Assembly (NCBI GenBank): GCA_023846275.1
Contig: CM043877.1
Location: 9,903,107 to 9,967,106 of the forward strand
Source of the DNA: Vanilla planifolia
Lineage: Eukaryota; Streptophyta; Magnoliopsida; Asparagales; Orchidaceae
Direction: 5' to 3'
DNA length: 64,000 nucleotides
A program made the position numbers and the translations under genes. The notes under the pieces are model-generated. The model was not told the origin of the DNA. It did no database searches and saw only the letters and a list, made by a program, of their open reading frames with translations. Positions 51,601-60,479 of the stretch are shown one piece after another; the stretch's first letter is position 1, and each line of letters begins with the position of its first letter.

Positions 51601-53439
51601 ATTTAGAAAGTGACATAACATCTGTTCCTTCAGATGTGCATATTGTTCCTTTGGAGAATTATCTTACAAGAAATATTCCTTGCTTTTTGTTTACTCTTCA
51701 ATACTATCCTCTTACCCTCAAGAGACCATTAAGTTTTTCCTTCTTCAACAAGGCTCTTAAGGTCCTAAAACACCTTTAGATGCTATCCTCCTCATGTACT
51801 TTCCTTTCTCCAACTCTGCTTTCCTCTTGAGATGGTATGCTATCTTGGCAAGAGTAGATTTCTCCTTGTATTAAGCTACTCAAACTGTCAATACTCTTCA
51901 ATGCATCTTCTCAATGTTTAGAAGGTTGTTGGTAAGTGCTAAAAGCAATCCTCAAAACTTTCAAATGGTACTCAAGGACTATTATTACCTTTTTTAATCT
52001 TCACTTGTCCTTCTTGCTCTTGAGCTCATCTAATTAACTTTCCTTGAGATTTGCTCTCTCTTGTTGGATTCTAATATGCCTCCTAGCACCTTATTAGAGG
52101 GATTATACCTCTCAATGGGTCTCAATATTCCCTCCTGAAGGGTATATATATCTAGAGTGTTTGATTACTCTTACTCTAAAGATTTCTTCAATAGTCTAAG
52201 ACCTAATGGAACCTCTTAAGATTGCCTTTATACTTACCCAGCATTGATATCTAATCATCAGATCAAATGGACAACAGTAGATAGAACTTTTATCATGCTT
52301 GGAAGACAATAAAATGTGAAATATGACCACAATAGCTAAAATTAAATTTGTTCATCTCAATATTTGGCATGACTTTATTCAAGTGAGACTTCATATAGTA
52401 ACATTATATGACTTGTGTTTTGTTACCAGAGACAAAAAGATAACCTATAACAATTGATAGAAGACAAACAGCTTCAAATTGGATGTGAAATTAAAAAAAA
52501 GTGAAGCACATGCAATACTTGACATATTAAAAAATTAAAACATACATAAAATGAAAACCATGCATCTACAATTCATATTTCAACAAGTCCAATATCCCAA
52601 TCGTATCACCAAATGAACAGTAAAGATATGGTGTAAATTCTACCTTTGACTAGTTTATCAGCTTCTCTTTGTGCATCCTCCTTTCTAAACAGTGCAGCTC
52701 GGTAAGGCATGGAAACAGGCCACCATTTTGGAAGCTTTTCATCCTTATCGTTCTTCTTCTTTATGATCAAAGCCTCTTTAGTAGGAGATCCGATTCCTGC
52801 CTCCAGCGAAAGTGGATTCAAAGAACTCTTAAAATCCCTCCAAAGAGGCTCCCGCAACTTCTCCCTTCTCCCTACAACGACCTCTCTTCCCCCAAGACTG
52901 CGATCCCTTCGTATAACCCACCACCCACCAATATCCCACTTGCGCCGCAGCGACCAAAGCCACAGCAACATCCTAAATGCCAAAACAACGACAACACTCC
53001 AGATGAAGAGATTCCAAATGAACTCAATTGACGACCGACGGCAGGAGAACACGATATGATTTCCTCGTTCAACCCGTACAGAGTACTTCAAATCCTGGAA
53101 GGCCTCGACACCGGAGGAGAAGAAATGATGAACCTTTGCCTTAGAGGAGTAGAAAAGCCGCTCCAGGTTCGCAGTCGTACGTACAGAAATATCATCAAAA
53201 TCGATGGAGAACTCGACAGTTCGGTCCTCAGATGAAGATTTTTTACCAAAGCTTTTATCCGGCTCTGGACGCCGACCTCGACGGCGGCGGCGGAGGTGAG
53301 AAGAGATGGAAAATGGGAGAGGTAAGGCCAGCGCTTTGATAGAGGATGAATGGGAGAATAATGATAGCTTTCTTTGGCGGTGGACGATGAGGCAGCAGAT
53401 CGCCGCAGACGACGAACCATCGACGATAGCGGCCTTCAT
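24544..53439 (-). CDS. Conserved plant membrane protein of unknown function, 6 exons over 29 kb
   Basis: Assembled from six exons: 52644-53439, 45152-45207, 33526-33635, 33213-33372, 33004-33096 and 24544-24696 (stop included). This gives 455 residues. Every intron is GT-AG and phase is continuous. Residues 1-60 look like a plastid transit peptide: basic, serine-rich, ending in an arginine run. One membrane segment lies at 140-162. LPKWWP is at 236-241. The conserved soluble C-terminal half includes LREVCRSSGVKVSFETAN (exon 3), IDGEEARQFICGLADDI and SVAARTRSCFLQSW (exon 4), and FPPEENSPELEMVA across the exon 5/6 junction. I recall Arabidopsis homologues with the same order of motifs; they have no assigned biochemical role that I know of, and I give no symbol. 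I prefer ATG 53439 because it starts a transit-like peptide. An in-frame ATG at 53499 would add 20 residues. Introns 2 and 5 contain decayed Ty3/gypsy elements. Confidence 0.85.
24930..24954. repeat. A25 homopolymer
   Basis: Run of 25 A on the plus strand, that is T25 on the transcribed strand of intron 5. It ends about 230 bp before the exon 6 acceptor in the gene's direction. It could be the tail of an old retroposed insert or a simple repeat. Confidence 0.9.
24955..28599. other. Intron 5 DNA without recognised element
   Basis: Part of the last large intron of the minus-strand gene. It holds moderately AT-rich sequence, with a more balanced, possibly exon-like open stretch on the plus strand at 25417-25632. 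I recognised no transposon protein here. Confidence 0.45.
28731..28792. repeat. 36-bp duplication inside the gypsy RT remnant
   Basis: GACTTCAAGGTTGGCATCT occurs twice, 36 bp apart, at the point where the RT has lost its central block. It marks a local rearrangement in the dead element. Confidence 0.75.
29814..29871. repeat. 22-bp tandem repeat, about 2.6 copies
   Basis: Two perfect copies of ATTCTTTACCTCCTATTTCA plus AC (29814-29835, 29836-29857) are followed by a partial third. It is within the gag-to-pol part of the decayed gypsy element. Confidence 0.85.
30849..30860 (-). other. tRNA-Met-type primer-binding site of the gypsy element
   Basis: Minus strand reads CGGTATCAAAGC, 10 of 12 matches to the common plant retrotransposon site TGGTATCAGAGC, which pairs with initiator tRNA-Met. 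It is placed correctly between the LTR-like sequence and the gag-like region, and fixes the element's orientation. Confidence 0.65.
31029..31041 (-). promoter_or_regulatory. TATA box in the LTR-like region
   Basis: Minus strand reads GGAGTATAAATAG about 170 bp upstream of the primer-binding site, the usual place for the LTR promoter. It was probably the element's own promoter. Whether it still starts transcription inside the host intron is unknown. Confidence 0.5.
31100..32997. other. Intron 5 DNA near exon 5
   Basis: AT-rich sequence between the LTR-like region and exon 5. No protein motif was recognised. Part may belong to the upstream LTR, whose outer edge I could not define. Confidence 0.4.
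33004..33096 (-). CDS. Exon 5 of the 29-kb gene (93 bp)
   Basis: Acceptor TTGAAG|GC, donor TTCT|GTATGA. Reads AFEVQGKRSEALEELSKL and then FPPEENS. Reading through the donor gives one valine and a TGA at 32998-33000, so retention of intron 5 would yield a 406-residue form. Confidence 0.85.
33213..33372 (-). CDS. Exon 4 of the 29-kb gene (160 bp)
   Basis: Acceptor TATGTAG|AA completes the split arginine codon; donor CTTGG|GTAATG. Reads RIRHPTTSAYIDGEEARQF, then CGLADDI and SVAARTRSCFLQSW. The next intron is 116 bp. Confidence 0.88.
33526..33635 (-). CDS. Exon 3 of the 29-kb gene (110 bp)
   Basis: Acceptor GAACAG|CT, donor AGCAG|GTATTG (phase 2). Reads LREVCRSSGVKVSFETAN and then FFRAATDFVLNICS. 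The intron to exon 4 is 153 bp. Confidence 0.88.
33640..35099. other. Intron 2 DNA, nothing recognised
   Basis: Intron sequence between exon 3 and the gypsy fragment. It carries an A-run near 33885 and no protein motif that I could identify; its right part may be decayed pol of the same element. Confidence 0.4.
35100..36485 (+). mobile_element. Decayed Ty3/gypsy integrase region within intron 2
   Basis: Plus-strand frames with stops and shifts reproduce a gypsy pol 3' part. A zinc-binding region tail (KMCITCQIHGS) lies at about 35540-35580. The integrase core follows with LVVVNYSSKCIEAKP (35690-35735), SAIVIDNTEMF (35805-35835) and YALVAHLRANGQSKVANK (35880-35935), then RKWVDELFGVLWAL (35975-36020). 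The C-terminal end reads DYLKKFY near 36465-36485. Of the D,D-35-E triad, the first D appears as N and the E as K, so the enzyme is dead. Orientation is opposite to the host gene. The motif order suits a Tat/Athila-like lineage, less certainly. Confidence 0.8.
36486..37766. other. Intron 2 DNA, possible element tail
   Basis: No coding motif. By position it could include the 3' part of the gypsy element and its LTR, but no LTR pair was recognised. Confidence 0.4.
37767..38200. repeat. Degenerate minisatellite, ~65-bp unit, 6-7 copies
   Basis: Units begin near 37767, 37834, 37899, 37964, 38025, 38091 and 38161, spacing 61-70 bp. Each has a TCCATCATGTGAAGG-like start, a CTTGAGAGGCATTA-like middle, then CCTTGCATC and a pyrimidine-rich tail ending near CATTATT. 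Copies differ at many positions, so the array is old. It lies inside intron 2. A chance open frame across the end of it is not a gene. Confidence 0.75.
38201..45151. other. Remainder of intron 2, no recognised element
   Basis: About 7 kb of AT-rich intron DNA with several chance open frames of 60-115 codons on both strands. None has a motif that I recognise. A balanced-composition patch at 40130-40690 is the least AT-rich part. It is probably old transposon sequence past recognition. Confidence 0.4.
45152..45207 (-). CDS. Exon 2 of the 29-kb gene (56 bp)
   Basis: Acceptor TTACCAG|CA, donor ATACAA|GTTAGT. With the G left by exon 1 it reads AIMDYRISGIDYKDNDIIQ, the family segment between LPKWWP...EADKLVK and LREVCR. 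It is isolated between introns of 7436 and 11516 bp. The length (2 + 18 codons) restores phase 0 exactly. Confidence 0.85.
45208..50872. other. Intron 1 DNA, left part
   Basis: AT-rich sequence with scattered open frames (for example plus strand 45944-46294, 116 codons, lysine/asparagine-rich) that I do not recognise. Probably decayed repeat DNA. Confidence 0.4.
50873..50926. repeat. Perfect 27-bp tandem duplication
   Basis: Two identical adjacent copies (50873-50899, 50900-50926) starting TTGATATTCATTCAAAACAC. No mismatch, so it is recent. It is inside intron 1. Confidence 0.95.
51493..51544. repeat. 26-bp tandem duplication
   Basis: Two adjacent copies of TATACAAGAATTCAAATTAA followed by GACGGT or GACAGT (51493-51518, 51519-51544), one mismatch. 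Inside intron 1. Confidence 0.95.
51545..52643. other. Intron 1 DNA next to exon 1
   Basis: Pyrimidine-rich and AT-rich intron sequence. No protein or RNA motif recognised. Confidence 0.45.
52644..53439 (-). CDS. Exon 1 of the 29-kb gene
   Basis: Encodes residues 1-265 plus 1 nt: the transit-like N-terminus, the membrane segment and LPKWWP. It ends AAAG|GTAGAA (phase 1). It is CpG-rich relative to everything around it. Another open plus-strand frame over the same bases is a shadow. Confidence 0.88.
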
Positions 53440-54074
53440 AACTTGTCCCAAACGCCAAGGAAAACCTGTTGTTATTGTTTGACATATAAGGAGCTTCACT
53501 ATTCTAGTGTCACAAAGATTGCATTATAATTACATAACAAAAAAGACTTTTGAGGGTTTACAAAACACGAGCAATTATCATCGAGAATAGAGAATCTATG
53601 ACATGGTAGCAACAAAAGTCTCGTTATCTTACACAAGGACCTCCATGGATGACATAAGCATCTAAGAAGCTTTTTTATTAAAAAATGTTGCATTTTTGCC
53701 ATAGTTCTAAGTAGTCACATGTTTATGTGTATATGATTATCTAGTTGTTATGTTCAAGACAAGTTGGTTAGAAGATCATAAGGTTTTGTGCATTATTTTA
53801 AGCAATTGTACTTGATCTTCTCAGCCACTAATAAAAATTATGTAAAGCTTTTTATAAAGTATAGTAATGCAAAACCAGATGCTAGATGCAGTTTAATTAA
53901 ATACAATAATTTCAATCCAATTTTTTATCAAAAATACAAGTATGTCTAAATAAACAAATAATGATTGAACTATTTTATAAATGCTAAAAGACTAAATAAT
54001 CAATATATTTAAGACATTAAATACTAAGAACTGTGCACAAAAAATAATTATTGTATATAGGAAATCAGAAAATA
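53440..54074. other. 5' flank of the 29-kb gene
   Basis: The upstream region of the minus-strand gene. CpG-bearing sequence ends within about 60 bp of the ATG at 53439, and AT-rich DNA follows. An in-frame ATG at 53499 is the alternative start. I could not fix a TATA box. Confidence 0.4.
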
Positions 54075-54752
54075 ATTTGTGCATAGTTTTCTAATGTAGG
54101 AAATCAGAAAGAAAAAAAAAGGCAATCTTTAATGAATCAAATATATTTTGTAAGAAAACAATTTTGTATGTGAAAGTAAATTCATGTAATTATGTTAATA
54201 TGGCATCCTTATATTTTATATCCATTTTCTAGTGTTACATAGGAAATGCAGTTAATATATTATTAGATATATTTAAAGCATAAGATGATTATATTATATT
54301 TGTTATATGCTATGTGATAAAAATATTAGAACATAAAGAAAAAAATTAGAACAAATGAAAGAAAATACAATTAGACAAAGGGAAAAAAGATATAGATGAT
54401 CTAAGTTATATGAGTTTGTTTGCAAATCAATTATGATAATACAATATATGAGATGATAAGATAATATAACAATAAATTATGAATTAAAAAATTATGTTAG
54501 AATTTTGTTATGATTTTATATCATAACTGTCATTATATATGATTAGTCATTAGCACATAATACTAGATTTGCTAGACACATATTATAGACCACGTTATGA
54601 GATAACATTGGAGACCATTATGTTAGGTATGATATAATGAGCTTTGCACAAGTACCATGTACGTGGTTGCTGTGCATATATGATATGATTAATATGCTTA
54701 ACCAACTATAATTTGTTTATTATCTAAATATTAAAAATAATATGATGAGATA
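54075..54752. repeat. Direct repeat, copy 1 (~680 bp)
   Basis: Matches 58061-58741 along its whole length in the same direction, at an estimated identity of around 80%. Shared landmarks include TTTTCTAATGTAGGAAATCA, GGCAATCTTTAATGAATCAA, ATATGCTATGTGATAAAAAT and TTATGTTAGAATTTTGTTAT. The two copies are about 4 kb apart. They could be LTRs of a non-autonomous element or a dispersed duplication. I found no primer-binding site next to either copy and no coding sequence between them. Confidence 0.75.
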
Positions 54753-54844
54753 TCAAAATTTATTATTATATATGATTCTCTTGTGTTATCAATGATATAT
54801 TCTATAAAGACTTGAAATAATTATTGAAGACATGCTTTATACAA

Positions 54845-55090
54845 TGACTCTTATATAAAAAAAAATTACAATGATTATTTAATGAACTATTGTATAAAAC
54901 ATAGTTTGTATAATGTTTCATATAATAATCATTATATAAATGGTACTTTGTATAATGGTTCTTATATGAATTTTTGTATAAATTATATCTTTATAAAATG
55001 TTTCATATATGAACATTTGTATAAAAAATGTTTTGTATAATGATTCATATAGAAATTGTCATATAAAATAGTTGTTATATGAAAATTATA
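54845..55090. repeat. AT-rich degenerate tandem repeat
   Basis: Phrases like TTTGTATAATGNTTCATATA and ATATGAATTTTTGTATAA recur with roughly 50-60 bp spacing. Simple AT-rich array between the two long direct repeats. Confidence 0.5.
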
Positions 55091-55169
55091 TAAAGTCTAT
55101 CTTTTATAAGAAAATTTATCATTTCCTTTAATCAATATACATATACATTGATTCAATCAACTAGCTTAT

Positions 55170-55224
55170 TCACACACACGTATAAATGCATGCACACACA
55201 CATGTGTGTGTGTATGTGTGTGCA
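55170..55224. repeat. (CA)n/(TG)n palindromic microsatellite
   Basis: A CA run turns into a TG run around the CATG centre at about 55201-55204, giving a near-perfect palindrome of some 20 bp that could extrude as a cruciform. Confidence 0.85.
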
Positions 55225-56958
55225 CTCTAATTCCAAAAAACAACACAATTCACATAAAATTCATTCACATATCATCTAAACACAACTTTCATGCAATTAT
55301 AATTCACAAATGTGCACAAGAGTTTAATAGTTAAATAAATTAATGAAGTGTTACAATTATTTTGTAGCTAGAGAATTCTTTAAGGGCATTCAAGATCTCC
55401 TCTTCACCCCATAGCCATGTTGATTCTCATCTTTCAGCTAATTGAACCTATAAAGAAATCCCTTAAGATTTAAAAATGAGTAAGAATATATTAGAAACTT
55501 AGCCCAAGTAATATAGAAAATAAGAGCATATTGAAATAGTTACGCAAAATATATCTCAAAGTTGTCAAATATTTAACAAAACTAAAATAATATTGTTATA
55601 TAATGTCCATATATCATTTAGATATAAGTACAATTTATCACAAAACAAATCTCTTATAGAGCTCAATCTAAATACTCTCCCATAAGACTTATGCCTAAGA
55701 TAATATGTATCCTTAACTCTATGCAGTCTTACATTTAAGACTATAATATAAGTAGGTATGAACATAAAAATATTCAAAAAATAAAAAAATACTTACAAAT
55801 AATAAATTGGTATAAAATACAATAAGAAGCACACAAATAAAGAGTAAGAGCAATATCAAATATGTATGACATTAGAGAAGTATTAAAATATGTTGAAATA
55901 CATATAATGATTTACAACATATAGTACTCAAGTCATAGTACTCTTATTTATATACTCTTATTTATATCATATTTTATTCATATTTCATAGTTTTTCTTTG
56001 ACCTTATAACTTTTCATGAACACTTATGTCTCCTAATGACCACATCTCCACTTCATAAGATCTTTATAACATATTTTTATAACATCATAAATATCTATTA
56101 TCTTTATCAACATTTGGCTATGCTATCGAATTAAATCATCCCCACCTATCATCACCTCGTACAAAAGTACTAATGATAGTAGGACTATTTCCTATCATTG
56201 CCTTGTACAAAGTGTTATAAACAACAAAAATGATATATGATGTAATTTCAAACATATCACCTTTGCTCTATACAAAAACAATAATGATAACATGATATGT
56301 ATCTATCATTACCTTACATATACTTTTATTGATAACAAAAACAATCTTATCATATAAAAAACTATGAAATAATGTAATAAGAAAAATCTCAACATTTTCT
56401 TATCTTCTTGTCTTATTATACAAATCAACATGCTCTTCAGTCAACTTTCACAATTCATTCATTTCTTATCATTTCATTAATCTTCATACTTTATTTTTTT
56501 TTTCTCATTTCATGGTTTTATACATAATGTTATATTTATAATCAAAACATATATATGCAATCAATTTATGGCATTAAAATCTTCTCACTTCATATCCATC
56601 ACATCTATAGTACTTAGTAAAATAATCTATTTATAAAATAGTTATTTCAATTTACTCATTTAATCATTTTGGAATATCTCTTCTATTGCTTTCCCTTTTC
56701 ATTTCTCTTTATCTCTCATTATTTACACAAGATATCCATATGAGATTATTAAAATATGCTAAAATACAATACTTTTAAAATTCTTACACTTGGCTTAAAG
56801 TTGTTACTACAACCCCAAATATTTTTTTTAAATTGCTTCAATTCCTTTTTTACATGTCATCCATTTGCCCTAATGTATGATAAATTAGCTGTCATGCATA
56901 GTATATAGCTAATATTAATGAACCATCTGCATTTTTATTGATGAAAAGTTGTGTTATT

Positions 56959-56959
<1 letters not shown>
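55225..56959. other. AT-rich spacer between the direct repeats
   Basis: No open frame with a motif, no RNA gene. If the flanking repeats are LTRs, this is the interior of a non-coding element. Confidence 0.45.

Positions 56960-56993
<34 letters not shown>
56960..56993. repeat. (CT)n microsatellite
   Basis: Uninterrupted CT dinucleotide run of about 17 repeats. Likely length-variable. Confidence 0.95.
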
Positions 56994-56995
<2 letters not shown>

Positions 56996-56999
56996 AAGC

Positions 57000-58060
57000 T
57001 TATACTATTATCCGAGGAACCTTATGTATGATACATTTGATTATTACCTTATTATTCTTTACTCTTTGGAAAAGGTCAACTCTCTTTCAAGCACTATATG
57101 TATCGTTTGTGGGACCTAAAGTACAATATGTTTATCCTCCACGTATAATACACAAGTGATATATGGTAAATTATAGCTATTCTAAATCCTTATCAATTCT
57201 TATATAATTCAAAACAAACTGTTGAGTAACACCAAAGTACAACCCACAAACATATAAAGGAGGGAAAACACTAATAAAAACATACCCTTAAATTCTATTT
57301 GCATTGAGCAGTAGTAGGCCTTTTCAAGATCTTATGGTTTCCCCTTGCCACAAACAAGAACTTTTGCTACAACTACTACAAGAATCGATTTTTTTGCTTG
57401 TTGTAATACTAGACTTCCTTTCCTCCTCGCTTTTCAATAACTCTGCCTCTTTCTTCTTCTTCTTGAACTTCTTGAAAGTTGTTCTAACCAGCTAACTCAA
57501 CTTAAGGTAAGAATTAAATATTTTTTTACCCCATTTATATAAAAGGATTCAATAATTTAAAAATCTAATATTAACTTTATTCTTCAAAAATTCCTAAAAA
57601 TTAAATAACTTTCAAAATTTTCAAACCCATCTTACTAAATTTCTCATGTTTAAATCTTTCTAACGATATTCTCAATTCCATATTTTAAGATTTTTATAAC
57701 TTGATATGTAATTTGAGATGCACTAAAAAGCTATTAATTTCTTAAAATAGTTTTAAACATAATAAATACTAATATCATAAACTTAAATATATATATTTAT
57801 CATATTTAAAAATTCAATTGTTACACAGTATGTAGTACGTTAAAACCATACATACCATATGTCAAGTAGACGAATGGTATGTTGGGTTAGATCAGATGGT
57901 TTGATGGGTTGTTAATTAATTATAAATTTAGAATTTTAAGAATTTTTTAAAATAGAAAAATGTTATTACAATAGGAATAAAAGAAATTGAAGCATTTAGA
58001 ATTTCAAGTAGAATGAAAATAACAAGCATGTGTTTAACATTAAAATGATGTAATTGCGAT
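57000..58060. other. AT-rich spacer, nothing recognised
   Basis: Includes a short, somewhat less AT-rich patch at 57300-57500 with a lysine/serine-coding minus frame of no known family. Otherwise featureless. Confidence 0.4.
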
Positions 58061-58741
58061 ATTTGTGCACCATTTTCTAATGTAGGAAATCAAAATAAAA
58101 GAATGAAAAAAAGGCAATCTTTAATGAATCAAATATATTTTGTAAGAAAATGGTTTTGTACATGAAAGTAAATTTATGCCATGTTCTAATGTTACACATG
58201 AAATACATTTGTTACATTATTAAGTATGTTTAAGGCATAAGACAATTATATTATACTTTTTATATGCTATGTGATAAAAATATTAGAATATAAAGCAAAA
58301 AAGATTAAAACAAAAGAAATAAAATATAATGAGAAAAAGAAAATAAAATATATAAATATATAAATGATCTAAGTTATATGAGTTTATTTACAAATTAATT
58401 ATGATAATATAATATATAATATGATAGAATAATATAATAATAAATTATGAGATAAAACAAAAGAAATTATGTTAGAATTTTGTTATGATTTTATACCATA
58501 ACTATTATTATATAAGATTAATCATTAACATATAATGTTAGGTTTGATAGACACAAATTATAGACCATGTTATGAGATAGCATTGGAAACCATTGTGTCA
58601 GGTATGATATGCTTAGCTTTGCTATCACTAATATCATGTACATGGTTGGCATGATATGGTTAATATAATTAGTCAACTATAATATGTTTATTAGCTAAAC
58701 TTTAAAAATAATATAATAATATGTTAAATAAGATGATGAGA
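58061..58741. repeat. Direct repeat, copy 2 (~680 bp)
   Basis: Second copy of the repeat at 54075-54752, same direction, offset about 3987 bp. Several small indels distinguish the copies. The sequence flanking each copy differs, which sets the repeat ends to within about 10-20 bp. Confidence 0.75.
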
Positions 58742-59391
58742 TTAGGTGAATATGAGATAATGGTTATTTAGGACATTTAATTGTTATATGTTAGAAAATA
58801 TGTTAATATGAGAAATGGTGAAAAAGAAATGTTGAAAGAATATTTATACAAGTAAATATGTTATTAATATGAAAAACATAAGATATTTATATTTTGTTAA
58901 CAAAACATACAATGTCATTTATTCATTTGAGATATACTCATATATGAGTTTTTCATAGATATCATGATTTTATTATTACAATTAATTATTAGTTTATATT
59001 AAAATATTATTTTTATGTAGAACTTAATCTAATGAGCTTTATAATATTCATTTATTTCTTATATCAATGGTCATATCAAACATATGTATATAAAATTCAG
59101 ACTGCTATATAAGTTGGGAGTTATGTTATAAAGATACATATGCTAAAGATATAACATGTAGTTGAAAATTCTACTTGATATGTTTATATTTAGAGAGTTT
59201 TAATGAAATATGTGTGATGTTTATAACAATTAATATATTGTTATCATGGGTATAGTTAAGTTTGAATATAAAAAATAATTTTATAAAACTGAATTTTTTA
59301 TTATCATCCTCACTTAAAAAGTTGTTTGATATCCTTTATTTTTACATATATAATATAATTTAACTCAATTTGATATTGTTATTAAAATATT
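58742..59391. other. AT-rich DNA, nothing recognised
   Basis: Very AT-rich sequence following the second direct repeat. No coding motif. Confidence 0.5.
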
Positions 59392-59462
59392 CTAATATTC
59401 TTTTTCGACAAATGGTCTACAAAAATAAATTGGACTCCAGTTTTGTCGAAAAAGAATATTAG
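59392..59462. repeat. Perfect 21-bp inverted repeat with 29-bp loop
   Basis: The left arm (59392-59412, CTAATATTCTTTTTCGACAA plus A) is exactly complementary to the right arm (59442-59462), separated by 29 bp. In otherwise decayed AT-rich DNA a perfect 21-bp arm containing a CpG-bearing TCGACAAA core is notable. It may be a small foldback element, a remnant of a terminal inverted repeat transposon, or a hairpin-forming site. Confidence 0.9.
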
Positions 59463-60479
59463 CATGATGAATCAATCTCAAAAAGATCTATAAATTTTCT
59501 ACAAACCAAAAAAAATATTAACTACTTTATATAAATATGAACTATGTCAATCACTATTAATAGTCATCAAATTAATTATAGCCATTAATCTCACCACCAA
59601 AGTATTGTCTTTTCAACTCAAATCATAGCTTGAAACTCGCAATTATCATGCCTTTAAAAATTTAAGCCTAGAGACTTGTAGGCAATGTATATCTTGGAGA
59701 ATTTCTTAGTCAATCGAAAGAACTTTATAAAAGGAAAAATTTTAATTTGTCGTAACATCAAGAACAATATTTGCACAAATCATATCTAAGCTATCTTAGA
59801 GAGCAATCTTTAGTGCAATTAAACCTAAAGATTTTCTCAAACTAAAAAATTCCAATAATGAAATAATAGTCCACACTATCATTATATAAAATGTGTGTCC
59901 AATCTTAATAGATATAAGGAACTCATTGACATAATCTTTAACATTACCTTTGATCAATTAAAGGTTAGCTTTACCCATTTACTATTTGTAAATTTATTTT
60001 GATCAAATTTTTCCATAACAGTTCATTGAATCTCCAATTAAAAGAATCATACAGAAGAAATTGCACTGCATTTCTTAGTTTAAAAGAAGAATCATACAGA
60101 AAAATAAAAATAATAATAATGATAGTTGTGAAGGTTTTAGAAAGCTTTTTATAAACCAAGGGATCAGCTATCCTTTTTCCATAAGAACAACCTGAGGGAA
60201 GACATCAGCCGTTCGATAACAGAACAAGAACTTAATTGATAAAATAATAAACATCAAATCAGTTTATACAACCAATCAGAAGGCCATCCAATAAAATAAG
60301 GTTTATTGTCACAAACCTGGATTTTGCAGCTTTTGTAGTTGAGAGGAGTTACCGTTAAGACAACCATGAGACTTCATTCCTCTGAAGCTGCAGTAACTGC
60401 TGCAATGTTCTTCGTACCTTAGGCCAAAAGGACCTTTATCCTAAGGTTGAAGAAGGAGAGGGAACTGAGTAAGTCCTAT
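59463..60479. other. AT-rich DNA upstream of the gypsy fragment
   Basis: No protein motif recognised up to about 60480. Part may be decayed gag or protease of the element that follows. Confidence 0.4.

Noticed and set aside
52669-53059. Two plus-strand open frames of about 120 codons
   Set aside because: They are shadows of G+C-richer exon 1 on the minus strand.
53440-53499. ATG at 53499 as the start of the 29-kb gene
   Set aside because: The extra 20 residues are not transit-like and are followed by MKAAIVDGSSSAA, a better plastid targeting start. It is possible, but second choice.
54075-58741. Calling the 680-bp repeats LTRs of one element
   Set aside because: No primer-binding site, polypurine tract, TG/CA ends or coding sequence were seen, so they are listed only as direct repeats.
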